Below, one piece after another: positions 20,806 to 33,402 of a stretch of 64,000 nt of DNA. The notes beneath the pieces are model-generated. The model searched no databases, was not told the DNA's origin, and saw only the letters and a list, made by a program, of their open reading frames with translations. The stretch is from Maratus speciosus (lineage: Eukaryota; Arthropoda; Arachnida; Araneae; Salticidae): positions 283,040,083 to 283,104,082 of the forward strand of contig OZ010799.1 of the NCBI GenBank assembly GCA_963932465.1, read 5' to 3'. The position numbers and the translations under genes are program-made. The number at the start of each line of letters is the position of its first letter. Position 1 is the stretch's first letter.

Positions 20806-23425
20806 GGTTTTTAAATTCAGACGTTAAATGTATATGTACTGTAAATCATTAAATTACTTTCAAATTCACCTGTCAATTAGAGAATTGAACAAATAACTAA
20901 TACTCGTAATAATTTTCTCTAATAAATCATATTTCTGGTACTACAGTGGCTAATTCTACTAACGTCTAAATTACTTGAAAGATATTATTTATGTTATTGG
21001 GGTTTTTTAGGCCGAAATTTTAATTTTGTTTTTTGTGACACAAATAGTATAAAACGTCAATCACGTCAGCTTGCCATATCAAAGCATATTGATGGATTCA
21101 ATACATAGTCAAATTTTTAATGATAGCACATTAAAAATATACCAAAGAAATATACCTTTATTTTTAAACAAAAAATGATAAAAAATAAACCATGTCTTTA
21201 ACGAAATATTTTGAAGAAAGATTTATTATGAAATAAATTGCAACAAATTGCATAGTAATACCATAAAGTAGGCGGTATTGGAGGAAAGTATAATACGCAG
21301 GTAACTAATTTCTGTATTAGTAAAATCGTGATGGACAAACAGATTGCACATTCAAAATATTAACTTTGAGAATAATAAATAATTATAATCCTCTGCATTT
21401 CGTCGGATAAAGACGTTGGGAGGTTTTTAATTAACTGCTGAAACCACGTAAAACTGTATATAGTGAACATTACTCACTCACGTTAAATTGTTTTTACACC
21501 CTCCCTCCCAAAAAACTACGAAACGATGCCAATTATTAGACGTGAGCACTGATAGTAGAGGAAAGAGATTCTAATTATTCCAATGGGGAGCGAGAAAACA
21601 AATCGAAAAATATTTCTTTACATCAATACTCACATAACTGCAGCGCCCACATTCACCACAAATCCCCACATCAAAAAAGAAAAATTGGAAATTGGGAAGA
21701 GGTCAAGTGTTGAAGACGTAACAGTTAAACATCCATAAAACAAAGATGAATCCTCTGAATTGCATTTCAATTTTAAATATGTTTTATGTCTAGAAACTTT
21801 ATGTAATGTAGGTTAGAGTACATGCCCAATGTGATCCATGGCACTACATTTATTATACACTCTAGTTTTTAATTCAGTGCAAGGGCACTTTATTGTAATT
21901 TTTAAATGTCCAGAAAACGAAGAAGTATTCTCTGAATTACATTTCAGTTATAATATTTTTAATGCGTGGGAACTTTATTTAGTGGAAGTTGGATTAGAAA
22001 CCATATGTGATCCATGACTCTACTCTTACTACTCACAGCATCTTTTTCAATCAGTTCATGCACTTTATTGTATTTTAACATTCGTTTCGCAAAGAAGATA
22101 AATTAAAAGCCATAATATGAATCCATTAGTTGCAAATTAAATGAACTGAACTGTAGCAACAAATTGCTATAATATCAAACAAACAACATTTTTTTAATTA
22201 AAGTTTTACGCTCCCAAGTACAAGTAGAAAAACACTTTGATCTCTTGAATGTCCATAGGAAGGCAAATGTTCTTTATTTCATATTATACTCGTTCGGAAT
22301 TTAACTACTACCAGGCATCGCAAGATAACGCATGCTTTTATTTTGTATAATATGAAACATCTCACTCTTATTTAACATAAATGTAATTCATGACCTAAAA
22401 TTCACCGACAGTTGAGAGATTATTATTTCTGAACTCTATGCGGATTTTATGGTCTTCCAATTTTAATATAGTAGCTCCTTTTAGAGATATAGCTACATAT
22501 AGACATGTTCATAAGTCAGTAAAACTTTAACTTAAATTGATACGTTCTCGTTGATAGATCTTCGTTGTTATCTAAGCAGCAATATTTAACTGAAGCTGAA
22601 ATGCGAAAAAGAATCATTGAAATCATAGCATGGAAAGACCATGCATTTTTTCTAAAATGAATCCATGTATCTGAGTAGTGGCAAAGGGTTATAGACGATA
22701 ATTGTAACCATATTGATTGAGGTTTGTATTTGATGAGAATTTTATTAATAGAAATGTTAAAACGTGCAGAACGTTTTATACAGTTAATATCTGTTTGATT
22801 CATATAACACAAGACTCGTTTGCTGTACATCTACGGCATATAAATAAAGCTGCAGCATTTATTACTTTTTGAAGATTCTTATAATTATACTCATTATTTA
22901 TTGATAAATAATTCTTCATTTTATATACTTTCATAACAATAAAATTGCCTGAAATCCGAATACTTTTTGATATTAAAAAAAAAAAAAAAACATTATTTCA
23001 CTTTCCAAGAAAGTGTCTTTAATATTTTTCAAGAATGTAGTAATTTTTCTTTACGGTTATTGAATGTATCATTTGGAAATTCCATCTGTTTTTTTTGTTT
23101 GTTTTTTTAAATAGGAAGGAAGAAAAGTTAATGAAGAAGAAAATAGTGCTTCTGAAGAATATTTTTTTAAAAATCTCTAAAAGGAAACGATATAACGGAA
23201 AGACATACTTCTTTAATAATGTTCAAACAGTTTTTTATGTTAAAGTGCATGTGACAAAATTGTTATACGAATTAACTAATTGAAATGACTTACAACTTGT
23301 TAATTAGGCATTTCGAGAAAGGCATTATATTCCAAGTCATTCAACCTAATAAATCAAATTTGTGGTTCTTTAACCTCCTCGTTTCTGAAGTATATCACAT
23401 GTGATACTTCACTAGTGATGGAAAA
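20806..23425. other. AT-rich stretch without recognised genes
   Basis: No coding motif, RNA structure or clear repeat is visible. Frames of 60-104 residues on both strands lack recognisable domains. A poly(A) run lies near 22977-22990. Confidence 0.45.
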
Positions 23426-23735
23426 CTGACATTTAAAGACCTTACGCTTAAAATAAGCCATGACTTTCCTGATAATGAAGTTCCCCGAAGTTTTCTGCCT
23501 ACGTTCTTTATTTTTACCATCTACGGTTTTGCACGTTTGAGGTAGTAGGGGCGTTTTGAAATGGCGCATCTTCGTTGTTACCGCAAGCGTCAGAAACACT
23601 CGCGGCGTATTTCAAAACATCCGAGATTCCAGGTTACGAATATTTCATTCACACATTACGAAACATCGGACAACTTCATTATCAGGAAAGTCATGACTTA
23701 TTTTGAGCTTATGGTCTTTGAATGGCAATTTACTA
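23426..23735. mobile_element. Imperfect foldback of about 310 bp
   Basis: The left arm (23426-23500, with CATGACTTTCCTGATAATGA) is mirrored at 23662-23735 (TCATTATCAGGAAAGTCATG). An inner pair GCGTTTTGAAAT/ATTTCAAAAC brackets the centre. Short frames of 71-81 residues through it are symmetric artefacts. The true termini are not obvious. Confidence 0.6.
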
Positions 23736-23885
23736 TCACTATGATTCAGACCCTAAGAACCCCTCTATCTCGTTAGGATTGCATTTCCAACCCTGCATTG
23801 CTATGTGATTTCGAGTCGTCTCTGTGCCCCTATAACACTTGCAAGTTAGCCGTCCTGGTAATGAAACACCCTGTATATATATATA

Positions 23886-25399
23886 CATTCGTGGACAAAA
23901 CTTAAGGACCACTGTTATTGTCCACGATTACAGTTAGAAATAGCTCCGCAGCAGCACGTGCAAATTTGCATGAATGCGGGATGTACTCTGTTTTGTGAAA
24001 CTTATGCAAATTTTGTACTTCCGCTTTTAAGGATCACGTGACAGCAGAGGTAAGAGATTTTACGCAATCGGCGGGGCTATGAGTTGTCATTAGATGTAAA
24101 TATTAAAAGAGATGCAGTGAAGCTTGAATATTGAAATTTTGAACATATCTTCGAGGTATCATTTAGATGATATTATTATATATATTACTATATGTTATTA
24201 CTATATACTACTACTACGGTAGAATAATCGGAAAGTTGGAAGAAGGACGCAAAATGAGAGATGTTTCCCGTGAATTTCACATCGCAGACAAAATTGTTTC
24301 TAGGCTATGGGCGGCATTCCAAAAGAGTGGAATATGTACTAGGCGCAAGGAAGAAGGTCGTCCTAACAGAACGATGTCCCAAGAAGATCGCTATATTGTT
24401 ATTTCGGCAAAAAGGCACAGCTGATCAATTAACAAATCAGCTTTGTGCTGCGCTGGAACCAAAATATCGCGGAAAACTGTTGCAAGACGTTTGAAAAAGG
24501 ATGTACTATACGCCCGCTTACAGTTGTGCCGAATGCATCGCAATTGGACTGATGACGATTGGTCTACCGTGCTCTTCTCAGATGAGAGTAGATTCTATAT
24601 AGTCTGATTGTAGACGCAAACTGATATGGCGCGAGGTTGGTAGTGCTTACTGTTGCGAAAATATTCTAAAAAGAGATCGATATGTGACTTCAAGTATCAT
24701 GGTGTGGGCAAACATCATGTTCAATGAAAGCACGATCTCTATGTGCATGACCAAGAGTCCATGACCGGTAGACGGTACATTGAATACGTCCTGCTTCCAA
24801 ATGTTCGAAATTTTCGTGGAGCTGTGGGCGAAAATTTTCGTTTTATGGACGATAACGCACCTTGTCATCGCACACAGTCTGTACAAGATTGTCTTGATTC
24901 CGAAGATATCCATCGCATAGACTGGCCAGCACGTTCCCTTGACCTGAATCCCATTGAAAATGTATGAGATGCCTCGGGGAGACATATTGCTTCTCGGCAA
25001 TTTCTTCCCACAAACAAGGAAAGCCTCTTCTATGCAGTGAAGAAGGAATGGGTCAACTTGCCTCAACAGCTACTGAATCATATTGTTCTGAGTATGCCAC
25101 GCCGTGTTGACATTGTCTCGCATTACATGGTGGCCACATCCCATTTCGATATGGCACTGACGATTGTTAATTGTGAATATTTTGCTTTCTTTGTAGAGTC
25201 ATATTTTCGGACAATTTTCGCGTTTCAGAAAAATAACCTCTCGTAATACACTATATGCATCTTTTCAACCAACTTTTTATATTAAATCCTGTATAACATT
25301 CTGTTAATACTATTATATGTTTCTTGGCCCACAATTTCATGTAGATTCTCATTTAAGTGTACATTTCTTCTCGGTCCTTAAGTTTTGTCCACCAGTGTG
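23886..25399 (+). mobile_element. Tc1-like DNA transposon, full-length but decayed
   Basis: Terminal repeats GTGGACAAAACTTAAGGACC (left) and its complement (right, about 25373-25392) are flanked by TA on both sides (23884-23885, 25400-25401). The total is 1514 bp, close to the usual 1.2-1.7 kb. One transposase relic lies between them. A (TA)n tract precedes the insertion site. Confidence 0.85.
24221..25246 (+). pseudogene. Tc1-like transposase relic (DD34E)
   Basis: Domains in order: an N-terminal helix-turn-helix (RIIGKLEEGRKMRDVSREF) with a following basic GRPNRT box; then, in other frames, NWTDDDWSTVLFSDESRFY with the first catalytic Asp; FRFMDDNAPCHRTQ with the second Asp; SLDLNPIENV with the Glu 35 residues later, a DD34E spacing. 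A C-terminal EWVNLPQQLLNHIVLSMPRR is typical of the family. Several frameshifts and stops (for example after NPIENV at about 24967) break it into at least four pieces. The enzyme would have cut and pasted the element; this copy cannot. Confidence 0.85.
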
Positions 25400-25401
25400 T
25401 A

Positions 25402-26581
25402 TATAGATAGATAGAAAAAGTTTTGAACTGGAGGGGAGGAGGTTCTAGTGATCATGGGCGGCGTAGATCTGCAGAAATGTTTCAGAAATTCCAACGTAGA
25501 GGATGTAATAGGTAATACTTCTTATGAAATCTAACTACATCATCTATTACATCAAGACGATGTTAGGGCACACAAAATTCCTGCGACATTCCATACTGTA
25601 AGCAACCTGCAATGCGAATTTTAACAACATTCGGTGCATTCATCGAACAAGATACCTTTAAAAAACTATGCTGAAGCTGAGTACGAAAAACAATCGATTC
25701 TTTCATAGCGTCGGAAGACCAAGACATTTATCACCACGGAATCTGTGCGCTATCAAATGGTAATAGAAGTTAACGGTGACTATATTGAATGAGGTTTGCA
25801 TTTTATTCGACTTTTATTAACAAAAAAATGCTTACAACGTGTAGGTGCACTTGATATATGCCTATTTAGTGTAAAGCAGGGCTGCCAGTTTGGTCTCAAA
25901 TTTTAATCGAAAATTTCAAATTCATAGCATAAATTTCAAAGTATTTTTTTTTATCTTTAGATGATAGCTAAATGTCTCTTATTAAATAAAGTATAAAATA
26001 CTATTCTTCCTTTCTGGCATGAACTTGAGATCTCTGAATAAAAACGGATGCCCAACTTGAAACACTGGTGTAAATCAAGGTTCTTTTTTGTAAATTTCTG
26101 ACATGTGAATAAAACGTGAGAATTTATTGGTATCTGCATAGTCTTATAATCATATTCATTATTTACTAAAAAAAATAATTCTTTATTGCAGATATTTTTA
26201 TAACAATAAAACTACCTGAAATACTATTACATTTTGAGTTGTATAAAAATGTAATTCGCTTTTCGACGTGATGCCGTTAATATTTGTGAAAATATATAGT
26301 TATTTTTTCTTCACTGTTATCGAATACAACATTTTGAAATTCCGTTTTTCATTTTTAAAAATGAGAGAAGGAAGAAAAGTTGATGGTGTAGAAAATAACA
26401 GTTTTAAGAATATTTTTATAAAATAAATCTAAAAAGAAATGTGTTGTCATAAAGGAGAAACTTCTTTAATAATGTGCAAATAATCTTTCTCTTTTTTTTC
26501 AAAACTATTAAAATAAAAGCGCCAAAAATCATTATAAAAGAAATTCTTTCAGGTGAAATCTCTTGTAATCGGTTATAAATA
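25402..26581. other. AT-rich stretch without recognised genes
   Basis: No motif-bearing frame, RNA or repeat is recognised between two transposon relics. Confidence 0.45.
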
Positions 26582-27440
26582 GGGTGCTTATAATTAAAGT
26601 TACTCTGTTTCGACTTACGTAGAGTCCGTTCTGGTCGACATATATCAATGATACTTGGGAAATACGTTATATGGAACATGGAGACACGAAATCTGCAATA
26701 AAAAAATAGTAGTTAATATTTCGACCGATAGATGGCCGTTTTCACCTACGAGAAATAACAGTATGCAAATTTGGAGCGGTTTAAAAAACCAATGGTCTCT
26801 CTCGTAATGCAATTCTGCACCATGCCATTAGAGAAGAAGGAAAGAGGGTTACTAGTTAAGATGTTTTATCAGAAAGGCACTAATTTATCATTCAAGATGG
26901 TGCACCACCTCACATACCCGACAGTGCTTCGTGCCGACTTAGGAGATACTCGGGTAATTTCGAGAAGTTTTCCCATAACCCTGGCTCCTCGTTCTCTGTA
27001 CTTGAATCCGTATTATTTGTGGTTGTGGGGATTCCTGAAAGATCGTGGCTATGGAGAAACACACGGACTGCGTTGTTTGAAAGCAATCATAACTCGTCAG
27101 GTTGCTGCAATTGATCGAGAAACAATTCGCGCTACTGTTGAACACGCTATAACACGTTTCAACATATTCTTGACGTAAATGGAATACGCATTGAACATAT
27201 ACTGTGAATTAATAAAGTTTTGTGTTTCCAGTTTTCGTTTTTTGATCTTCACTCGCCCTCATATCACCTGGTGGTCGAAATTTAAACTACTATTTTTCAT
27301 TGCAGATTTATTTTTCTCATGGTCTATATAATATATTTTCCAAGTTTCATCGATATCTGTCTACCAGAACGGACTCTAAGTAGATCCAAACAGGGTCTTT
27401 AATTATACCAAACAGGGTAACTTTAATTATAACCACACTG
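26582..27440 (+). mobile_element. Relic Tc1/mariner-type element with long inverted ends
   Basis: The outer ends share TTATAATTAAAGTTAC and further inside TAGAGTCCGTTCTGG in mirrored orientation (left near 26590-26640, right near 27363-27430), and TA lies beyond both ends. The right arm carries an extra duplication of the CAAACAGGGT segment. The 859-bp length and a C-terminal-only transposase show internal deletion. Confidence 0.6.
26771..27178 (+). pseudogene. IS630/Tc1-type transposase C-terminal relic
   Basis: The 135-residue frame retains the family's C-terminal signature: RVISRSFPITLAPRSLYLNP, then WLWGFLKDRGYGETHG and VAAIDRETIRATVEHAI. In related transposases the segment reads SPDLNP with acidic catalytic residues; here it reads SLYLNPYY, so the catalytic position appears lost. 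The N-terminal two thirds of the usual 340 or so residues are missing. It lies between the inverted ends of the relic element. Confidence 0.7.
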
Positions 27441-27442
27441 TA

Positions 27443-28082
27443 TGTCAAGAAATGGATAATATTTCCTGTCGTTTTACCTACTAAACCAGTTTTTACGGTA
27501 CCATAAACTGAGTTTACTCAAATTCTACTGCGATCACGGATTGATATATTTGGGTGCAAAACAAACGAATAGCACTTTATTTCCGTTCTGCATGTTGTAA
27601 TTATTTGCTTTATTTTCGAATACTTTATAGGTATAAGTATACTAGTACTGTGCACACATCACCGATTTAAAAGATTTTTGATTTAAGTCGTAAGTGTCAT
27701 CTTCTGTATCGCCGGTGCTAGTTCCGGTAAAATATTGGGCACTTCTAATAACCTTTATATTACAGGCATCCGCCGACATACGTACGTAATGCGTTCCGCA
27801 AACTTTTGCGAAACTTGCATTTTACGTCAAATTTTTAAATTGTTTAGGTGAAATTTCGTAAGAAACTGCAATATTTATTATATACATATATATATATATA
27901 TATATATAAATGATTTTACAATTCATAAATCATATAGATACAACATTATAAGAGGTCGAAGGATTTTCAATTACAATAAATTTGCTAATTTTTTTACATC
28001 TCATAATAACCCTATAATGTAATGATACTAGTTATAGTAAATATGTAAACACATTCCATGGTCACATTATTACAGGGGACAT
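27443..28082. other. AT-rich stretch with (TA)n
   Basis: No gene is recognised. A (TA)n tract of about 12 units lies near 27884-27908. Confidence 0.45.
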
Positions 28083-28630
28083 TAATATTGTAGATTATGT
28101 TTTTTTTACACAATGTCATACGGAACAAAATTTTGTATTCCATCGTGTTATACAATTAATTCAATTTTAAAACAATTTAATTTAGATCTTGAACTGTTTA
28201 GATATAAAATTTCGGTTGACTATAATAAACCTCTTGCATTTTTCAATGAATGGAAATTAAATGTTTTAAGTAAATTAAATCTTGAACTTTACAGATCTTT
28301 AAACAATTATAATTTTAATATTGAACAGTTAAATAGTGAAATAAAAGATTTACGAAACAAATTTATTATAACATATGCTGATAAATAACCTAACAATTAT
28401 GCTTTCATCTGCAAATATTATTGCCCACAGCTAATTCTACTGCCATAAATACTAGTTCAATTAAAAAAAAAAATCTTGATACTATCAGTAATAATCGACA
28501 TATAATTAAATATTATAAATTAATAAAAATTAAAAATTAAAAATTAAAAATTACAACTATAATTATCCGTATATTGTTGTTATATTTAAATCCCATAAAA
28601 CTGTATTAAAATTTCGGATAGCAACCATTG
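28083..28630 (+). pseudogene. Reverse-transcriptase relic, 5' part, split by a Gypsy insertion
   Basis: A 91-residue frame (28113-28388) is low-complexity AT-rich but contains LRNKFIITYADK, which resembles the N-terminal region of Penelope-type RTs where an IIxxADK motif occurs. The frame then breaks up. The ORF continues on the far side of the Gypsy element at 33403, with the 4-bp duplication ATTG joining the two halves. Identification depends on the downstream half. Confidence 0.5.
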
Positions 28631-28634
28631 ATTG

Positions 28635-28925
28635 TGTAGCCGTCTGCTATTTCTCTCTCGCGCGCACGCGAGGAGCAATTTTAATTTTCAGCCAATAGCA
28701 ATGAGGCGCATTTCCTCCCCCCGCGTTTTCTTTGGAGAGCTTTTGAAGTCACGTGACGCAGTAACATTCGAACTCTGCAGAGAGCGGCAGTTTATTCTGT
28801 CAGTGACGTTGGCGAGTATATGACTATGTGTTGTTATGTTAATAAAGTTTATTTTTCTACAAAACCTTCTGATTATTTGAGTCATCGAGATATTTTTATC
28901 ATCTCCCTTCAATATATTCTCTAAA
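28635..28925 (+). repeat. Gypsy 5' LTR
   Basis: Starts TGTAGCCGTCTGC and ends TTCTCTAAA. It contains a TCACGTGA octamer (28749-28756), a TATATGA box-like patch near 28817 and an AATAAA polyadenylation signal at 28841, the standard parts for LTR transcription start and end. Confidence 0.9.
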
Positions 28926-28926
28926 A

Positions 28927-28944
28927 TGGTGACCGCGGATTTTT
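28927..28944 (+). promoter_or_regulatory. Primer-binding site candidate
   Basis: TGGTGACCGCGG begins one base after the 5' LTR, the position where a tRNA 3' end anneals to start minus-strand synthesis. The TGG start complements a tRNA CCA tail. Which tRNA is used cannot be told from sequence alone. Confidence 0.6.
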
Positions 28945-29015
28945 GAACCTTCGACTGTTTCATAGAACGTCGAACTATTTAACTCTTTCATGGAAAGTTT
29001 TGTTTAACTAGCAAA

Positions 29016-29792
29016 ATGGCAACTGCTGAAACATCTGCCGTAGTCATTCCACCCTATATCCCTGTGGACACTACATTATAGTTTCACATGCTGGAAAGCA
29101 CATTCGAATTAGCTACTCCTAAAGCTATTACTGAGTCGAAAACAAAATATAAATATGTTGTAGCGCATCTAACGCCTGCTACTGCTACTATGGTTCGAGA
29201 TATAATTATGAGTCCTGATCCTACTGATCCTTATCAGATTTTGAAAGCAAAGGTTATCGAACGTTGTGGAGAAAGTCGTACTTTAGAAATACGGAAACTG
29301 CTAGCTGGGGAAAGCCTGGGTGACAGAAAACCAACTGAATTACTTCGCTTAATGAAAAGACGGGCTGAAAGCCATAATATCAGTGACGATCTTCTTTTAG
29401 AACTGTTTACTCAACAAATGCCAACCACTGTACAAACGATTCTAGCTTCGATAGAACAAATTACTCCTGATAAAGCGGCGGATATTGCTGATCGAATAAT
29501 AGAATTAACGCCTTCCAACATTAGTTGTGTTTCGGTTCGAACACCAACAACTGAATCTCAGACACCGCCAGCCATTGATATGCTCGTAAAAGAAATCCAA
29601 GCATTACGCCAAGAGGTCGCTCATCTTCGTCGTTCAAGAAGTGTATCTAGAAGTGATAACCATCAGCGTAATCGTTCTCAGTCCCGCCATAGGGATGCAA
29701 CATTGTGTTGGTATCACCAAAAATATCAAGAAAAGGCAAAAAAGTGCCTAGCGCCGTGTTCTTATTCGGAAAACCAGAAGTGGGAAGAGTAG
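29016..29792 (+). pseudogene. Gypsy gag polyprotein, broken
   Basis: The likely original start is the ATG at 29016; a TAG at 29079 breaks the frame after 21 codons, and an open frame runs from 29088 to 29792. The C-terminal part has an Arg/Ser-rich stretch followed by CWYHQKYQEKAKKCLAPCSY, a His/Cys cluster common at the end of gag in arthropod Gypsy elements of this type. Gag would form the particle and bind RNA. It overlaps the protease frame by about 88 bases in the -1 direction. Confidence 0.8.
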
Positions 29793-30295
29793 TGGCGACG
29801 GACTTCTCCCCAGCACCTTCTCGTCGCCTTTTCATTAGAGACAGAAATACAGGTATGTGTTTTCTAGTCGATTCTGGATCTGATGCCTCACTTGTGGCCG
29901 AGAATAAAAATGACAAAACTAAGCCTGTTCTTCAAACCTTTCGTGCTGCTAATGGCACAAAAATTAATGTGTATGGTCGTAAATGTATTAATATCAACTT
30001 AGGCCTACGCCGAAATTTTACATATTCTTTTTATATTTGTGATGTTTCATGTGCTATTTTAGGAGCTGATTTTTTGCATAATTTTAATTTAAAACTTGAT
30101 TTACGGAATCGTCGTCTTATTGATTCCACTACTAATTTAAAAGCTCCTGTTATATTAAGTACTTGTAATATATTTTCTGTGAAACCCAATTTTGTAAATG
30201 ATATATATGGTAAATTATTATTTAAATTTCCTGAAATCACGAAATTACGGGAGACCCCAACCAACCGGTTAAGCATAATACTGTGCATTATATAA
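29705..30295 (+). pseudogene. Gypsy aspartic protease region
   Basis: RRLFIRDRNTGMCFLVDSGS contains the catalytic Asp-Ser-Gly of a retroviral-type aspartic protease. AILGADFLHNF is the downstream ILGxDFL element found at the end of the domain. The frame continues into the linker before the RT and is then lost to a frameshift near 30285. The protease would process the polyprotein. Confidence 0.85.
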
Positions 30296-31676
30296 ACACT
30301 AAGGGGCCTCCAGTCGCTGCTAAGCCTAGACGGCTAGCTCCAGATCGGTTAAAAATTGCCAAAGCTGAATTTCAGTACATGCTACAACTCGGTCATATGA
30401 CACCTTCTAAATGTAATTACTCTTCGCCTTTGCACCTGATGCCGAAGAAAGGATCTGTCGATTGGAGACCTGTTGGTGATTATCGTGATCTAAGTGCACA
30501 AACTGTTAAAGAAAAATATCCTATCCCTTGTATCGCAGATTTCACTGCTGAATTACATGGTAAACAAATCTTCAGTCACATTGATCTAGTAAAATCCTAC
30601 CATCAAATTCCCATAAATCCTGATGATGTACATAAAACGCGATTTGCACTCCATTCGGACTTTTCGAAAGCACTCGTATGCAATTCGGCCTTTGTAACGC
30701 TTCCTCAACTTTTCAACGATTTAGTGATGATGTAATTCGTGACTTAGGATTTGTTTACGCATTTCTTGATGATTTTCTAATTGCATCAAATAATGAAACT
30801 GAACATTTAGAACACCTTGAGTTGTTGTTTTCTAGACTTAAAGAGTATGGTCTGTGTATTAATGTTGATAAATGTAAATTTGGCGAATCCACTATCGATT
30901 TTTTATGATTCAAACTTTCAGCTGCAGGAATTGAAGCCTTACCTGATCGTGTAAAATGCATCCTAGATTTCCCCCATCCCTCTACCTTAACTCAACTAAG
31001 ACGATACTTAGGTCTTTTCAATTTTTATCGACGTTGCATTCTCAAAGCTGCCGATATTTTAGCTCCACTCGTTAAATTCTTAGAAGGACACAAAAATAAG
31101 ATAAAAAATCCCCGTTCCAATGCTAACAAAACTGAGCAATTACAATGGATCGATGAAGCCATTCTTTCCTTCACTGCTTCAAAAGAAGCTATAGCTCGAG
31201 CTACATTATTACGACATCCAATTCCTGGCGCCCAGCTAAGCTTATGGGTCGATGCCAGCAATGTCGCAATTGGTGGATCTTTAATGCAACTCTCCGAAAA
31301 ACAATGGGAACCAATAGCATTTTATTCCTGTAAATTAAATAAGTCTCAAAGAAATTGGTCTACTTATGATCGTGAATTATTTGCTATTTATTGTTCTATA
31401 AAAAAATTCAGACACATGCTAGAAGGTCGAAATTTCATTATTTATACAGACCAAACACCCCTTACATTCGTATTTCAACAAAACTCTGATAAATGTAGCC
31501 CACGTCAATTGAGACATTTAGACTATATTTCACAGTTTTCTACCGATATTAGATATACTAAAGGCTCTAACAACAATGTGGCCGATGCATTATCTCGAAT
31601 TGAGATAGATTCAATTTCTCCTAATGTGTTAGATTTTAAGTGTTTGCCACTGCTCAGACCAATGATGAAGACCTAA
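30283..31676 (+). pseudogene. Gypsy reverse transcriptase and RNase H
   Basis: RT segments: LAPDRLKIAKAEFQYMLQLG, SSPLHLMPKKG, WRPVGDYRDL, FSHIDLVKSYHQIP (catalytic Asp region), then after a frameshift near 30665 MQFGLCNASSTFQRF and FVYAFLDDFLIAS, the FLDD form of the YxDD box. A TGA at 30906 interrupts the connection, after which the same frame runs LRRYLGLFNFYRR and the RNase H: LWVDASNVAIGGSL, YDRELFAIY, FIIYTDQTPL, and VADALSRIE. The frame ends with a further frameshift near 31640. Order and spacing match Ty3/Gypsy pol. Confidence 0.9.
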
Positions 31677-31740
31677 AACAACTTCTCGAATTCGACACCA
31701 CTTCATTAAAATTAGAAAAAACATTATTTTCCACTCGAGG

Positions 31741-32923
31741 ATGTACATTTATATTGCGATATGTCACAAAAACATCCTCAACCATTTGTTCCTAAAAGTA
31801 TGCGACAATCAGTTTTTTCAACCTTGCATTATTTCTCGCATCCAGGTATCTCAGCTTCATTAGATTTAATTTATAAACGATTTGTATGGCCTGGCATGCG
31901 TAAGGACATAAAATCTATGGTTCTCAGCTGTACGAAATGTCAAAAAGCTAAAATCTTTCAACACACCAAATCACCAATTCGTACATTCTCTGAACCTGAT
32001 GTTCGTTTTGGTCATATTCATATTTATTTTATCGGACCTTTACCATCATCCGATGGCAATCAGTATTGAATGACCATCATTGATAGGTTCACGAGATGGC
32101 CCGAAGTTATATCCACATCTGATATGACTGCAGAAACAACTGCTCGTACATTGATACACAGTTGGATCTATAGATTTGGAACCCCTGTTACTATCACTAC
32201 TGATCAGGGTAGAAACTTTGAGTCCACTCTTTTCAAGGAGCTTACTAATAGATTAGGATGTAGACGCATCAGAACTACAGCATACCATCCACAGTCTAAC
32301 GGTTTTATTGAAAGATTCCATCGCCATCTTAAGAGTTCTCTTAAAGCTCACAATCAAATTCAATGGACTGAAATCCTCCCTGTTGCCTTACTTGGTTTAC
32401 GCACTGCTCTTAAAAATGATATCCAAGCGACCTGTACTCAACTTGTTTATGCACAAATATCAGACTACTCTCTGATCTCATAAACACTGAAACTATAAAT
32501 CAACCACTTACTCTTACATACGTGACTGAGTAAACTGGAAAAATGAGAAAGTTAAATCCTATTGCCACTGCAATGCATGGCAATCCTAAAATCTATGTCA
32601 ATCCCTCATTAAAAACCTGTTCACACGTATTTCTTAGATCAGATAAAGTCAATCATCCCTTATCACCCCTTTATAGAGGACCTCATCGAGTGATTGACAG
32701 GTCTGAGAAAACGTTTGACTTGGAATTAAACGGGAAGCGCTGTACTGTATCTATTGATCGCATTAAACCTGCATATCAATTAGCAGATTCTATTTCACCT
32801 TCCCAACCTCAAAAACAAAATGAGCCCATAAATTTTCCAACTACTTCTGTCGAACACCCTACCACCAAATCTGGTCGTAAAGTTCGTTTTCCGAAACATC
32901 TCGTTACGGATTATATTGTTTAA
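31741..32923 (+). pseudogene. Gypsy integrase, broken
   Basis: The N-terminal zinc-binding HH-CC region is visible (LHYFSHPGIS and CTKCQ). The core has [11 protein letters not shown] and NGFIERFHR, the second and third DDE residues. At the first acidic position HIYFIGPLP carries Tyr. TGA at 32067 and the stop at 32481 break the frame; the C-terminal part continues in another frame (32543-32923) with LYRGPHRVIDRS and VSIDRIKPAY. The integrase would insert the cDNA; this one is inactive. Confidence 0.85.
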
Positions 32924-33109
32924 AACATTTGATGTATATAGTGTGCATATTATTTCCTTCTCAAAAATATTGTTTTTCATGTAATGCATAATATATTTTC
33001 TATTTTTTTTGCATCATATGTACTTTAATTTTGCTCAAGACCTTTCTTATGTATCTTATTAATTGCTACCTTTTTGTAATCGCGACTTCGTCACTGGGGG
33101 CATACTCCG

Positions 33110-33398
33110 TAGCCGTCTGCTATTTCTCTCTCTCGCGCGCGCGAGGAGCAATTTTAATTTTCAGCCAATAGCAATGAGGCGAATTTCCTCCCCCCGCGTT
33201 TTCTTCGGAGAGCTTTTGAAGTCACGTGACGCAGTAACATTCGAACTCTGCAGAGAGCGGCAGTTTATTCTGTCAGTGACGTTGGCGTATATATGACTAT
33301 GTGTTGTTATGTTAATAAAGTTTATTTTTCTACAAAACCTTCTGATTATTTGAATCACCGAGATATTTTTATCATCTCCCATTAATCCATTCTCTAAA
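33110..33398 (+). repeat. Gypsy 3' LTR
   Basis: This is the partner of the 5' LTR, starting GTAGCCGTCTGC (first base C in place of T) and ending TCTCTAAA. The purine-rich GGGGGCATA just upstream (33095-33103) is the probable polypurine tract. It carries TCACGTGA (33222-33229) and AATAAA as in the 5' copy. Confidence 0.88.
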
Positions 33399-33402
33399 AT
33401 TG

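Larger units (their letters stand above)
28635..33398 (+). mobile_element. Ty3/Gypsy LTR retrotransposon, decayed
   Basis: Two LTRs of about 290 bp (28635-28925, 33110-33398) enclose gag, protease, reverse transcriptase, RNase H and integrase pieces in the Ty3/Gypsy order. ATTG lies just outside both ends (28631-28634, 33399-33402), a 4-bp target duplication. The LTRs differ at about ten positions, so the insertion is not very recent. Stops and frameshifts interrupt every gene. It sits inside an older reverse-transcriptase relic. Confidence 0.9.

Noticed and set aside
22516..22830. 104-residue minus-strand frame
   Set aside because: No domain recognised; isolated in AT-rich DNA.
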